DNA of 64,000 bases from Heliopora coerulea (GCA_030142905.1 JASJOG010000028.1:1984001-2048000), one strand, 5' to 3'; shown: positions 47,096 through 59,062, counted from the stretch's first letter. Notes: generated by a model from the sequence alone, not told the origin. Program-made: numbers and translations.

Positions 47096-49004
47096 CAATG
47101 TAATTGGTACCGTTATGGAATGTACACAATCCATTGGAAGTTTGTGAAGCATTATAATAGATGTGTCAGACCCATCACATGGGAATATCTTGTACGGAGT
47201 ATATAAGGTTTAAAAAACAGCATCCGGAATCCCTCAAAGGTATCTCTCGTAAAAGTTCATGCTCTTCAAATTTAATTAAATTCAGTTATTCATAGGTATC
47301 AGTTGTTGCTATTGCAAAAATGACAGTCTAGCCCAGTCAAGTCAGTTAGCCTAAGAATGTTATTCCATAGTTTGGAATGTACTTTGCTTTTTCTGGGGTT
47401 CTTTCATAAACTATCCAAATGCAGAATTTCAAAATATCATGTACCGTTAGCCTTATTTCAAGCTTATACTGTACGCTACACTTTTGTCACATTTCATGAG
47501 CGACTTACCTTATGCATTAATAGAAGAGATTCCAGCTTCTAGACTGTTCTTGTTGTCATAGTGAGAATGCTGTTTAGCTAAAGAATGCTTTATTCTCTTT
47601 TGCCGAGTGAATGGAAGGAAATTGGTTTTACGTTAGAAGCTTAAGCCCTGTTCGGAATTGGAAACCTTGGCACCGTGCCCTGTGTTGCGGTCTGAAATTG
47701 TAGTGTGCTGAGATTGATTTGCTTATGCGTACTAGCTATTTGCGCCGCCAGTAATATCAGCGGTAGATATACCGCGCTGAGATAACACAACACCAGCGTA
47801 CCATGTTGTTTAAGGTAAATCGGACTACTTCTCGCTTTACCCGTAGCTTTAATTAACATTTAACCAGTCCATAAATTAATGTACTAAACAACCAGTTCGA
47901 TTGTGACATACTTTTAGGACTTGGGCGAGTATGATTTTTTTTATCATATTTAATAAATTTTTGCTACCAACTCAACGCCGTGCGTGTGTTCGATTCGAGG
48001 CGAACTCTACAGTAATTATATTCAAGTGAATGATATGGCTAACTTGCCTAATGCTTTGGCACTTATCACTTGAAGGTGGAAATTTCTTTGAAAGAACATT
48101 AAAAGTAGAGTGAATAGTGCTATGAAAACGATGTCACAAACGTTAACTCAAAATGTATATATTCTCCAGATTACGGAGATGATTTTCTTGCTCGACGTTG
48201 AAAGACATTCTCATACTGCGACAAACTTGGACCGTTTCGACCCAAGCAGAGATTGCACCTTCTGTTTCGAGTATGCGCACTAGTTTTAAGTAAAATCTCA
48301 GCACGGTGACAATCTCAGACCGCCACACCGGGTACAGGCGCTGATGTCAACGCTGCATATCCCCAGATACCGCAATCGCAGTGCCGGGAAGTTAAACGGG
48401 CACCGGGTGACGGAATTTTACCAAAATATCATATCTAATATCAAATTCTCTAATTATATCAGCTTGTTAGTCGCTAGAAATGCAAGTATCACGATATTTT
48501 CTTACATAAGACGTTTTATGTACTCTTGGAAAAAATCCTGCAGACCCGCATATAGACACTCCAGGTCCTTTTCTATCTTTTCGAGAACCTCAAGGTCGAA
48601 CAACTGTCATTTTGTGTTTGTAGTCTTAACTGAACAGCAGAAAAATTGCTGCTCTGGTCATTAGTTGTTTGTTTTTGCCTCAAATGTTTTACATTCTGCT
48701 TTTTTAAGAAAAGGGAAAAACAAGAGCCAAAAATGAAGGAGGCTGTGAATGAACGATCTTTGAAGTTTTCATCCTGGTTTTGTTTGTTTTTTTACCCCTT
48801 CAATTTATCCAACATGGCAGCCTTCATTCAGTCGCCTGCGGTTGAGTTACATTCACCTGGTATAAGTTTTCAATGCCAAAACTCCTCAGTATTACTTATA
48901 TTTTAACTTAATTTATTGTTACGCTTGGGTCAAAACACTGGGGCAGGACTAACCAACCTCCTGTCAAAAGTTGATTTATACCCAACAAAACTGTACCTTT
49001 GAAA
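47096..49004. other. Intergenic DNA, no gene recognised
   Basis: Only short, non-homologous frames are present. Nothing with splice-consistent coding character was found. Confidence 0.4.
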
Positions 49005-49199
49005 CATCAACGAACATGAAGAAAATCGCACTTCAGATGGTAGTATACAAATAGCAGGAAGAAAAGCTTTGAAAACATATTACACACTTGAATAGCTATA
49101 ATGATTGAAGTTGTTTGATGTTCGAGTAAACGGGACAGCTTGGATATATTAAAGTAGATGAATGATCTTCAAGCTCGATACTCAGAAAATGATTTCTGA

Positions 49200-49270
49200 G
49201 CCCCAGACGGGATCGAACCCGCAACCTACTGATGACTGGTTAGACATTCTAACCATTGAGTTACCGATAC
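49200..49270 (-). tRNA. tRNA-like sequence (pseudogene)
   Basis: GGTTCGATCC B-box, TAACTCAATGGTTAGA A-box and a foldable cloverleaf. D-stem pairing is damaged (ACTC/GAAT) and the anticodon loop lacks U33. It is the SINE head of copy 1. Confidence 0.4.
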
Positions 49271-49465
49271 TCAGATGGTGAGCTTAGGTGCAAATTCGAT
49301 ATATATGTGCGACCTAAGCGGAAGCCAGTATATATTAATAATGATTGAAGCTGTTTGATGTTCGAGGAAACGTGAGAGCTTGGATATATTAAGGTAGATG
49401 AATGATCTTCAAGCTCGATACACAGAAAATGATTTCTGAGCCCCAGACGTTAGCTCACCATCTGA

Positions 49466-49538
49466 GTCTCGGTAGCTCAATGGTTAGAGCGTCTAACCAG
49501 TCATCAGAAGGTTGCGGGTTCGATCCCCGTCTGGGGCT
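49466..49538 (+). tRNA. tRNA-Thr(AGT)-like sequence, better preserved
   Basis: A 73-nt cloverleaf folds: acceptor GTCTCGG/CTGGGGC with wobble pairs, D-arm GCTC/GAGC, T-arm GCGGG/CCCGT with TTCGATC loop. The anticodon stem TCTAA/TCAGA has one mismatch; the loop CCAGTCA has C instead of T at position 33 and would read AGT. A- and B-boxes are intact, so pol III could transcribe it, but it is most likely SINE-derived. Confidence 0.45.
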
Positions 49539-49859
49539 CAGAAATCATTTTCTGAGTATCGAGCTTGAAGATCATTCATCTACCTTGAATAGCTATAGTT
49601 GATCATTCTTCATCTTTATATACTCTAGATATCATAATTTATGGAAGACTGTAGTTTATGGAAAATTCGAAGGATCCAGAAAAAGATTGGCAACGGGAAC
49701 CTACAGACGTACTGAGCCATGAGGTGAGCATAAAAGACATTAAAATCTTCACTGACTGCTCTCTTGTGTTTTAAGCGAAGAATGTCGTTTTGAATAATTA
49801 CTACTTATTGAGCAAGCGTGAGGCCTGTACTAGTGAGATATCGGACCGATGTTTCACAG

Positions 49860-50050
49860 TTTACATTATTTAAAACAGTGTTGGTACCTTTCATCCAGCG
49901 GTCTAGTTACGAGTCGTGTCGAGGCACAAAAGCGTCGAGTCTCGAGTCGTGTTGGGTCATTTAAGTATCTGATCGAGTCAAGTCAAGCCGAGTCAATGAG
50001 CTGGATAGAGTCGAGTGGAGTCGTACAGCAGGGTCGAGTCTAGTCGGGTT
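49860..50050 (+). repeat. GAGTC-rich low-complexity tract
   Basis: Irregular GAGTCG, CGAGTC and GTCGAGT units over about 180 bp; no coding capacity. Confidence 0.7.
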
Positions 50051-50129
50051 AGGTTAGAAAGTTACCATTAGTCCCAGATCTATGTTATGAGGAGTGTAAA
50101 GACGATTAAAGTCGTTTAGGGTAAGTCAG

Positions 50130-50520
50130 AGTGATATCGACGAGCGTTAACAAGAGTAAAATAATAAAAATCGGGTCTGAACCGAAAATTGCAAGCCCGG
50201 AGCTGGCTCTCAATTTCGGGGGGACATTGCCGCACACATAGCCGCGACGTGGACCAAAAATTGAGCTGGGGGTCTGTAGTCGTCTCTGGGGGGGTTGTTC
50301 CCGAGGGGATCCTGGTCGCATTCTGGGGAAATTTTATAAATACGTTTTTCTTTTTTTTGTTTGTAGGAAGGGCAAGACTTCCATTATATTGTGGTTGGGG
50401 GGGGGGGCACTGCCCCCAGGCCCCCCCTCAGCTCCGGGCCTGGAAAAGGGTTAATACTTAATAGCGTGGAACTTGATAATAGCTTACTGTTGAGGTTAAG
50501 TCAGAATTGACTCGAGTCAT
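50130..50520. repeat. GC-rich repeat with G-runs
   Basis: This is GC-rich, unlike its surroundings, with AGCCCGGAGCTGGC near the left and CAGCTCCGGGCCTGG near the right, a loose inverted pair. A run of nine or more G near 50399 precedes CACTGCCCCCAGGCCCCCCC. Confidence 0.5.
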
Positions 50521-51574
50521 TCAAGTAGGGATGTACCAAAGCAGAGTGATTTTGGGTTCCCGACATTAGTACAGTCGGGTGATATTTCACGAACGATTCA
50601 AGTCGTTATAACGCGGATTTGAAATACCAAAATCTGTTCGTTTGTTTAGTTTATGACTCCATCCCTGTTGAACCATCCCTGTTGAACAACTGTTGTTTTT
50701 AGAGCATCGAGGTCACATGACTTCTTAGGGATTTTTGGATCAAGTGGAATCTTATTGGAAGTGGCCTCTTCAGAGTTCTTGGTTAATTTGGCCAATTCCA
50801 TTTACGTCACCGTCAGAAAAGTAAGTGTATTAGTGGGTGATAAAAAGTGGCATTGACAGTAACCATTGAATCTGCATCACTATTCCCTGTACCTTACTAA
50901 TATTCCCAATTTGGAGAACACCTTCTTTGGCCTGGTTTTCACTAGACACATGAACATATTAAACATAACAACATAAGCAAGTTCAGTAGGCACTTAATGA
51001 TTGGTTTATCCCTTTGAACGGAGGAAGTATAAAGAGTTCAATTAAACGCGAAGTGCTGTCGTTGGTTATGTCGTTAGGCCTATGTTTATGTCACTAGTAA
51101 AAATCCAGGTCTAAGATGACAACGAAATGAAAAGCCAACGAAGGCATTATGAGTATTCACATGCTGATACGATACAGGGAATTCTAACAAAGCCAACAAA
51201 ATTGGTGAAGGTTAATCTATTGCTATGAATTTGACTAAGGTTTTAACATCCCGAGACACCCACAATAAAATATGTTTTTTTAGTTTAACGCAGAAGAAGT
51301 ATTGGTAATGAAAAATTAAGATATTCAGTCATTAGCATGCAATAAGCAGTGTGGTAATCACAGTTTTACGAAAGGTTGTCACGCTATAACGGGTAAAATA
51401 AAGGATGCAACCTCTCTGTTAAAAGGATGAATTCTAAATGTGTCATGAGATAACTTGCTTTCTTTAACCCCGTATTTTTTTCAATGCTCGATCACGATTA
51501 GTCGAATGGGTGGAACCATTTTCTAGCTATGCTCTGGATACTATATCCTATAGAACACTCGTGCTTACTATCTG

Positions 51575-51770
51575 GCCCTGACGAAAACCGCACTTCAGAC
51601 AGCAGTTTTCAAATTGCAGGAAAAGAACTTTGAAAATTACAAAGCTGAATAACTGTTCAACAAAAGTCCACTTTAATCGATATAATCCTTCATGTTCATA
51701 TGTCTTCGATATTATAATTAAGGCAAAACTCGTAGTTTCATATGATCCAAAAGATGACAGGCGACGGGAA
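51575..51770. repeat. Dispersed repeat (AAACCGCACTTCAGAC family)
   Basis: AAAACCGCACTTCAGACAGC, TTGCAGGAAAAGAACTTTG, then TCCTTCATGTTCATATGTCT and TATTATAATTAAGGC. Same order as in 49005-49690 and 63600-63790. Confidence 0.65.
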
Positions 51771-52640
51771 CCCACACACACGCAGTCACCCGCGAGGAAA
51801 CTTTCTTCACTTCTTTGTGAATTGAGTGCAGAAATGACAAGACAATATTTGCTATTTCTCGTAGCCATTGCAAGTTTTGAAGACCCAAAGACCTTGTTTA
51901 CACTGGCAAAGCAAGCGCAAGCATTGGGTCAAACATAACAAACATAAAGAAAAAAACATAAGACAAATGAAACAAAACATAAGACAAAGCAGGTGTTCAC
52001 AAGGGACACTACAGCGCAAGCGTAATGACAAACAAACAAACTAATTAATAAACGCATACAGTAAAGACAAAATAGAAAACAGATCTTTTGATTGGTGTTA
52101 GTGCTCGAGATTGCTTTTACCCAGTAAATATGTAAATTTTGCAGGCAGTTTTGCTTGTATTTGCATCATTCGTACGTGCACATGGTACAAAATATGCACT
52201 TGACTGTACTCAAATATGGCCCCAAATATAATGAAAAATTCGATCATATTATATACCCACTATCATAATACCGCCGTTCGGTGTTTATGAGTAGCCGAAC
52301 GATCAAGTCATCAAGTATGAGCAACGAGATTGTACGGTTTAACAATGAACCGCGTCAAAGTTGACTTGGATTTCGACGTATATATCGCCATGAAATCAGT
52401 AATATCAAATTGTGCTCTATCAACGATGTCAAGATTCGGCAACACACGTGGAGAAAACTTTCATCCATGATTGTTAATTCTGTCGTTTTCTTTTCTCTGT
52501 TTTTGGCTTTGTTTTTTCGCTAGTTTTGTGGTTGTAATGTCTTTGTTTACCACAACGGTATGAATAGAAGGGTTAAGAGCCCAATGTGCTGTCCCAAGCC
52601 GTGCCAGCCCCGGAGGGCTGGGCACAGCTTACGTTATGAG
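51771..52640. other. Intergenic DNA left of the RING transposon
   Basis: No gene is recognised. ACATAAGACAAATGAAACAA-type repeats lie around 51940-51990, and there is a small GC-rich hairpin (CCAGCCCCGGAGGGCTGG) at about 52603-52620. Confidence 0.4.
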
Positions 52641-53331
52641 AAGTTTAGCAACAAGAGCAGATAATGTTTTAAGCCAATCAGGGTGTTTGATTACGTCCGT
52701 GCGACAAGCCAATCAGGTTGCATTATTCACTTAATGGCTGCCGAAAATTACTGGGATGTGCATCTAATCATTTAAAGCCTTACGTGAACGTAGATTTTCC
52801 ATTTTTATGTTCCAAACCTGTATTTTCCAGTAAAATACGATTTTTTTTTTTGGATTTCCTCGGACGGATACGCGATTTATCGCCTATTACCCACGGAATC
52901 GGCGTTCGAATTGCGGCTCACGCAATGCTTGCAACTGAGAGGGCACGTAGAGTCAGTCAATCTTCAATCGCCCTTGTTGTCGGATTGCCGAGGTATCAGA
53001 AACCTTCCGAACGTTTCGTTTGCTCATTGTTTTCTCGCTATTACAAGGTTTAATAAACGTCTGGCAGTTATCAACCTTTGAACATTTTTATCTCGTGTCA
53101 TATGTACACCTAATAAACCTTGGTTAATTTACCAATAACCATATATTTTCTTCTTCAATTTGTTTATAACATGACAAATCAATTCTCTTGCTTGTAAGTT
53201 ATCTTCTTCACCAGACGCGCGCATTCTGCCTTGAAGTATAGAAGAGAATGAAGCCTATGGAACTTGATTATGTTAAATTAAAGTATTACAAAATAAACTT
53301 TTAAAAAGCAACATTTTATGGATTATCTTGA

Positions 53332-54737
53332 ATGATTTGGTTGGCCTTTGGTATTGTTTTTCGCCAAGCTCATTGGTTTTCGGCCAAGGCAGTTCATATG
53401 TGCACTCTGCTGGTTAAAGTCTTCCCAAATATTGAAGCTGTTTCAAAGGAAGAAATACACAGCCTATTACCTGACCATCCAGTTAACACTGATGATCTTT
53501 TAAAACTTCTCGGTGAAAATATGCCAAAATTGTCAAGAAGTTATGCTGAGAATGTGCCTGACTGGGTGGTAGCAAAATACTTTGATCCTGAAGCTCAGAG
53601 ACAGGCTTTTGCTCCATAACTACCAGCAAACAGAGATCCAAAAGATGAGATGTATGGATAACATCAAGCTGATTGATAGTATTAATTTGCCCCTTAAGTC
53701 CTATGAAAACCTCCTCACTGCATTTCATCATGTTCTTTCAAATGGTTTAGAAGGTTATCTAAATAATTTTGCTGTACCATTTGTTGGTGACTGACCAACA
53801 CAATTTTTTATGCATCAGTTGGTTTATTCAAATTCAGCTTCTTTACCAACTGTTGTTAAGAATGTATCTCCTTTGATAGGTCCTTTGCATATTTCTCTAC
53901 ATTCAAGGGAATGTGTGTTGATGAATTTTCATGAAATTTTTGCTGACCTTTATTCTTTCCTCTTTGGTAAAATGGCAAAGTTGGCAAAGAAACCAAAACC
54001 TTGGGGAGTGTCACTTTTGTTGGAAGGTATTTATGGAGGCTGGACTCTTGTAAGAGAAATCATTTTGTCTGTTTTTTGCCATTGCAAAGATGTTGAGTTT
54101 CTTACCCTCTTCAATCTTCTTGACAACCACATCCCAGTTGTCTTAAGCATTTACTCTATTGTTTTTAAGAGCAATAATTATGATCTATATTGCAAATCTT
54201 TGCTGTGTTGTTGGATTATGTTCATGGTCTTCAACAGGCATCATTATGATAAAGCCCTGTTGGTAGCACTCTCCACTTTTATGCAATGGCAAGGCAATAG
54301 TCATCCCATGCTTCAAACTGTGCTTCATAGTCTGATTGCCTTTGATGAATATCCAGTTGAAAATTTTCACTCAGTATTGCGAGGTAGAACCAGAGACTGA
54401 CACAGCTGAACAAATTAGTCTGAAGGCAAAGGAGATTGATGCCTGTAAGCATGAACTGCATTCGTTTAAGTCCATATTTGTGCCACCTAAAAAATTCAAT
54501 TTCAGCCAAAAGAAAATTGATCAGTTAAAAGTCAAAGCTGCTGAATTTCTTGCACAAAAGTTTGAGATGATTCACAACAACCCTGGAATGGCTGTTATGC
54601 TACCAAGAGTTACTAGGCAGCAAAAGAACTTGACTAGGTGGAAACTTCCAAACCTCTTTGGTGAAACAATGGTAACACATAGGGTACTACCACTTGGGTT
54701 TACATCAGTAGAAAGACCACCAAATCCAGAAAACTAA
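53332..54737 (+). pseudogene. Broken transposase-like gene of the RING transposon
   Basis: Four overlapping frames read one protein: 53332-53619, 53582-53794, 53810-54400 and 54336-54737. They are separated by a frameshift near 53600, an in-frame TGA at about 53791 (after PFVGD, where a Trp codon is likely) and a frameshift near 54395. The body has several hydrophobic helices and the motif AFDEYPVENFHSVLR, whose acidic residues next to a His-Ser could be part of a catalytic core. I do not recognise the family with certainty. The 5' exon structure, starting inside or after the left TIR, is not resolved. The breaks make it inactive unless rescued by another copy. Confidence 0.6.
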
Positions 54738-54807
54738 GTATTAGACAAAGTAAACAATGTTTAGGTTAACATTTTAAATAACATCTGCTTTCGTTCAAAG
54801 AAAATAA

Positions 54808-55122
54808 CATTCAATAGCAATACCTCCCAATTTCAATTTCAACAAAAAATGCGACAATCTCGAATGCAAGCGTGAAAGCCCTTTGTGGCGAATGTTCCGT
54901 GGATGTGGCCATTCTTTCCACGTTGAGTGCAACCTCCCTGATATCAGCGTTTGCCCAATTTGTTACTCCACTCTAACATCGAAAGTGCCGTCCTTGGAAA
55001 AAAAAGCAAATGACGCCGTCTTCAAGTGTTACAACACAAACGATTCGAGCGATGAAGAGATGAGTGATGACGGGGAGTGTTCGGGGGAAATGAAGAAGAT
55101 CCGCAGTTTATGGAGTTTTTGA
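54808..55122 (+). CDS. RING-finger reading frame in the transposon
   Basis: The frame is open from 54808 to the stop at 55122. The zinc ligands read CDNLEC, then CGHSFHVEC, then CPIC: C-x4-C, C-x-H-x2-H-x2-C, C-x2-C, which fits a RING/RING-like fold (E3 ubiquitin-ligase type). An acidic tail follows (NDSSDEEMSDDGE). It lies downstream of and on the same strand as the broken transposase, so it is probably the transposase's C-terminal part or last exon. The 5' splice site is not fixed. Confidence 0.55.
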   Translation, partial: HSIAIPPNFNFNKKCDNLECKRESPLWRMFRGCGHSFHVECNLPDISVCPICYSTLTSKVPSLEKKANDAVFKCYNTNDSSDEEMSDDGECSGEMKKIRSLWSF

Positions 55123-55724
55123 AGGATCAGAACTCTGATGATCAGACGGAAGCCGCAGTTCTTCGCCTTGTTTCGAGGATAAGTGTTTGGCATCGCGCTG
55201 AGCCTCCACAACAATAAAGTCTTATATTGTTCACTTATATGTTGCATTTTACATAAGCCAATTGACAAAGTTTACAAGCGTAATCAGTCTAAACCTGCCT
55301 TCTGGCTTCGACATCTGTCAAACTCTCTGGATGACTCTAAATAAAAGCTTATCTTCTATCCTCAGCTAGAATCTAGCGATACGGATAGTTTCGTGCATTA
55401 CTCAAGCCAGGATAAAGGGGGTAATCGTCAAGTCGTCTCAGTTGCAACTACAGCAATTCGAACGCCGATTCCGTGGGTAATAGGCGATAAATCGCATATC
55501 CGTCCAAGGAAATCCAAAAAAAAATCGTATTTTACTGGAAAATACAGGTTTGGAACATAAAAATGGAAAATCTACGTTCACGTAAGGCTTTATATGATTA
55601 GATGCACATCCCAGTGATTTTCGGCAGCCATTAAGTGAATAGTGCAACCTGATTGGCTTGTCGCACGGACGTAAACAAACGCCCTGATTGGCTTAAAACA
55701 TTATCTGCCCTTGTTAAGTTTAGC

Positions 55725-56987
55725 CATGCTGAGGGTAAAGCGAAAATCCTGGAATCTGTCACTATTAATAAGTAACCCAAGAGACCTTATTTCACGGTGA
55801 AAACAAGTTCGACGCTAAAGTTTTCCTGTTTGTTAGGACTCATGTAGCGTTCGTTTTCACTTGCCGTATATCTTTTGAGTTTGCTGTTACTCCTGCGTTT
55901 GTGTGTTGCTCATCAAAACCCGGGTTTAAATAAGATTCCAAATTATACATGCACCATTGCTAATTCAGTTCATGGCGTTGTCCTTTACACTGATGTATCC
56001 GGCTTGTAAAAAGCATTGATTGAATGTTAGTATGTCTCATTTTTGCAAAAGTCTTGCAGAATAGCGCCTTCGGGTCACATATTTAGTGTAAAGTAGAAAC
56101 AATACTCCTATTGAACGGAGTCAACACAATTACAATTGACAGCAAAGAAAATACGACAATTTTACCTGGAACGAAGTGTATCCACAGAAGAGCATAGCTT
56201 CTCAACTGAAGGTGTTTTAGTTTGATCCAATTTGATTATCTGACAGACGGACGGTTCAAGTTTGGAGTTGAAACTCACAACTCCAAAATATTTCTACTAA
56301 GGTTAGAATGCGTTATTTGGATCTGACGCACATCAAACCAATTTTCTTACGGAAGATAAGGTTATTCGCACCGTGAGCGTGCAACGAGACATACAATAGG
56401 AGAATGCAAAACCATTCAACTAGGCAAAGCTGTCCAAGACGTGAACCAAAACAAAACATAGTTTATAATGCCATAAACATTGGCCTATTTAATACAGTGG
56501 CCATAAATAGAGTTTACTGGGTTGCGGTCCATTCGGAGTACCTGTGGATGACTGGCAAGGATCGGACCCACATTCGGGGCTGTGTGAACAGACGAGGTAA
56601 TTTAAATTACTTTTGATAATTTTTCGTCTTTTTGGTAATTATAAAATTTCAGGTAATTATTTTGGCAAGTTTTTGAAATTTTGGTATAATTGTTAATTAA
56701 TTTGGAAATACTTTATTTTATGCATTTCTAAAACTCAACTTTTTAAATTTCCTATCCGACATTCTGTCATTATTGAATGGGTGAAACTTAAAAGAGTTAG
56801 GAACTGCAGTTGTGCGTTTGTAATGCAGTTATTTTCACAATTATGACAAAGAGATCTCATGGCTAGCCAAATCGGGTGGTGGTGGTGCGGCTTTTGATTG
56901 TGATTTAGTAATTTTCTGCCAGTATTGGTAATTTTTGCCACCTGATTTGGTAGCTGCCTCTGTAAAAACCTGGGTCACAGATTCGAG
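55725..56987. other. Spacer between the two transposons
   Basis: No gene is recognised. GGTAATTTTTG and TTGGTAAT motifs recur at 56600-56960. Confidence 0.4.
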
Positions 56988-57169
56988 CATAGTTGATAGA
57001 AAGAGAAGACATGGTTTGGAAGGCCGGCAAACTTCAAAGGCCCACGTGACCTTTTCGGATACGATGTTGAAGCGGTACATCACGTGACAACGAAGGTGCA
57101 CTAAAGTGATATTTACAACAAAGGTTTAATAGGAGCGAGAAGGACAAACAGTGAGTTTTTGAATAATTC

Positions 57170-58372
57170 ATGGGTTCAAACATCGAATCGACATCGGCTT
57201 TGGTACAAGAAAGTTCGGAAGGGGTTACGGGAACTTCTTTGTCCTTCGTTGACGACCAATTTGCAAGTACGGTCTTTTAGATCGAGGCACAATCGGACGA
57301 AGTCGAAACTGAGGTTGAAGACAGGATCGAAGAGGTGTGTATTTTTGTCCTTCCTTGAGATAATATGGCACAAAATTTTCATTTTCTGACTTTAGTTGTT
57401 ATTGTTTTGTGACAGATGGAAGGTTTGAAGCAGTTTCCTTGCCCCCATTGCAAGAAAATTTGCAAATCGAAGGGAGGATTGACCAACCATATTCAAAGGA
57501 TGCATGCTAACGAAGGCAAAGCAAATGAATCAGGTGTTAAGATCCCCGTGTTAACTTCCGAGGCAGTCGACAATATGCTGGCAGACATCAGAAGCAAACT
57601 ACATGAAAGCCAACTCTATGATGAGAATACACTATCCGAAGTTGATAAGCTGCGACCAAGCTCTTCATTTTATGAGGAGGTGATCAAACTATTTATGGAC
57701 TTTGGGAAGAATCTCAGTCAAGATAAACTTTTAGAAAAGTTCTATGGGAATATGTACAGCGAATGGAAAACGTTTTTTCCATCTTCCATGGATACCAAGT
57801 ATGTATTCCTGGTTCTTATTCATCTCCCCGAGAAACTTGTTAATTTTTATAAGCAGAATACCTCAGTGCAGGAAAACACCCAGGAATTTGCTCAAGATCT
57901 TGAAGCAAGGGAGTTGGGCCCATTGTCATACATTGCTGGTTACTGTATTCATACATTATACAGAAAGAGCAAAAACTCTGTGCACTGGAATTCAGAGAGG
58001 AGCCAAGAAATACAAGCACTTTTAGTTTCACTAAAAGATGAGAAGTCAGAGGATGAATTTGTGGCATCAATTTCAAGAGGAGGGCTGTGGGCACCCAACT
58101 CTACTTTGGTCAGTATTTTTAAAATTGCAGAGCTGGTATTTCAAAAACATTGTGTGTGTGAAAGTGAGAAAGGTTTACCAGCAGAAAAAATGTTGGCAGA
58201 TGTGTTGAGCTCTCCTGAAGTTAAAAGTCTGTGGGAAAGTGCAACAACAAACTGTTTGCATCCAGTTTCAGAAGAGTGTTTGAACTTCTTTCTGGAAAAT
58301 ATTTTAACACTTTATATTCACGTCAGATGTTTTTCACATGCTAAAGACATCATAAATAAATATAAACTGTAG
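57170..58372 (+). pseudogene. C2H2 protein with P-element-like C-terminal region, one premature stop
   Basis: Exon 1, 57170-57334, starts MGSNIESTSALV and ends with the acidic VEDRIEE before GTGTGT. Exon 2, 57416-58372, follows TGTGACAG. The junction is phase 0. Exon 1 has an in-frame TAG at 57278-57280, while the codons after it stay coding-like, so this copy is interrupted; exon 2 alone keeps a 318-codon frame from its own ATG. Exon 2 holds CPHCKKICKSKGGLTNHIQR (C2-x12-H2 zinc finger), then a helical region, GPLSYIAGYCIH, RGGLWAPN and a terminal HVRCFSHAKDIINKYK. Segments like these close THAP9/P-type transposases. The catalytic DDE core is not visible, so it may be an accessory protein or a deleted transposase. 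Confidence 0.65.
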
Positions 58373-58500
58373 GCAAAGCAACAGAAGGGAAAAGGTTTAA
58401 GAACTGAACTGAAAAGAAAAGAGGCTGATAATGGACAGTAAGACTAAACTAAACTAATGTTATTTATACTGGATAACTCTATCAGTTATGGCTAAACTGT

Positions 58501-58735
58501 TCTCCTTAGAGGTCCAGTAAGGGCCATCCCTTATTGGTCCGGTGTTACTACAGGAGGAAACCGGAGTACCTGGAGAAAACCTGCAGTGTTTGGTAGAGTC
58601 AAACTGGAAGCACTCTTCTCACGTGCGGCCAAGGTAAACTTTTAATCAGACAACTACACAGAGCACGAATCGAACCCAGGTCGCAGAAGTGAAAGGCATG
58701 TGTGCTAACCACTATGCCACCAACACCCACATCAA
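58501..58735 (-). mobile_element. tRNA-Glu-like SINE
   Basis: The reverse complement begins GTTGGTGGCATAGTGGTTAG (A-box) with CCTTTCACTTC at the anticodon arm (TTC, Glu) and GGGTTCGATTC (B-box). The body carries TTTTCTCCAGGTACTCCGGT TTCCTCC, a segment common in invertebrate SINEs. It is inserted between the two genes of the P-like transposon. The CAACACCCACA-rich sequence beyond 58730 may be flanking simple repeat. Confidence 0.6.
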
Positions 58736-58984
58736 CAACAACACTCACCAACAACACACACATCAATAACCAACACCCACACCCACATGATTGTGCTGTG
58801 TAGGAAGTGCAAAATGATAGATCAAATGGTTAATAAGGTTCTAAATTGCTGATATTTTTTGAATGAAATACTGACATTCTGAGCAAGAGCCCTTTATCAG
58901 AGTAAACTGTGAGGGGAAATAGAAAGAGGAACCTATATATGCAATAATTTTACGATGTAAGAAAGTGGATAGCCAATCAACTGT

Positions 58985-59062
58985 AATGGAAGGAAACTAT
59001 TTTACTCTGGCTAATTCCAGACGATTTTACTCATCAAGGGAGAACCCTCATGTAATGGTAAC
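58985..59062. mobile_element. Partial MITE, GTTAGCCAGAGTAAAA family
   Basis: TATTTTACTCTGGCTAATTC, GACGATTTTACTCATCAAGG and a degraded end match the family at 5563 and 38760. Confidence 0.55.

Larger units (their letters stand above)
49101..49583. mobile_element. tRNA-derived composite insertion with 14-bp target duplication
   Basis: CTTGAATAGCTATA occurs at 49087-49100 and again at 49584-49597, exactly where the host repeat is interrupted. The insert is a tandem pair: 49103-49210 and 49336-49449 are about 93% identical. Copy 1 carries a tRNA-like sequence on the - strand, copy 2 on the + strand, and copy 2 closes as a hairpin (GATCTTCAAGCTCGATAC and complement). A 14-bp duplication fits LINE-type target-primed insertion of a SINE. 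Confidence 0.7.
49005..49690. repeat. Dispersed repeat (AAACCGCACTTCAGAC family), split by an insertion
   Basis: The left part, 49005-49100, has GCACTTCAGATGGTAGTATA CAAATAGCAGGAA; the right part resumes at 49584 with GATCATTCTTCATC and TATCATAATTTATGG. Other copies are at 51575, 63600 and 63838. The family is non-coding. Confidence 0.65.
52641..55724. mobile_element. DNA transposon with long TIRs and 9-bp target duplication
   Basis: The element is 52650-55715, starting AACAAGAGCAGATAATG and ending CATTATCTGCCCTTGTT. It is flanked by AAGTTTAGC at 52641-52649 and 55716-55724. The terminal inverted repeats span about 52650-52943 and 55434-55715 and differ at few positions, so insertion was fairly recent. 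It carries a broken transposase-like gene and a RING frame on the + strand. Long TIRs plus a 9-bp duplication are typical of Mutator-like elements, but the protein was not matched to that family. Confidence 0.85.

Noticed and set aside
46126..47206. Two opposite frames sharing KLLYYLIGSDNFDIN
   Set aside because: Both derive from the two arms of the foldback element; no protein family recognised.
47641..48664. Frames at 47641-47859 (-) and 48344-48664 (+)
   Set aside because: No domain, no splice-consistent continuation and biased composition; probably chance.
52718..53053. 111-codon frame beginning MHYSLNGCRK
   Set aside because: Lies almost wholly in the left TIR and recurs in the right TIR; explained by the inverted repeat.
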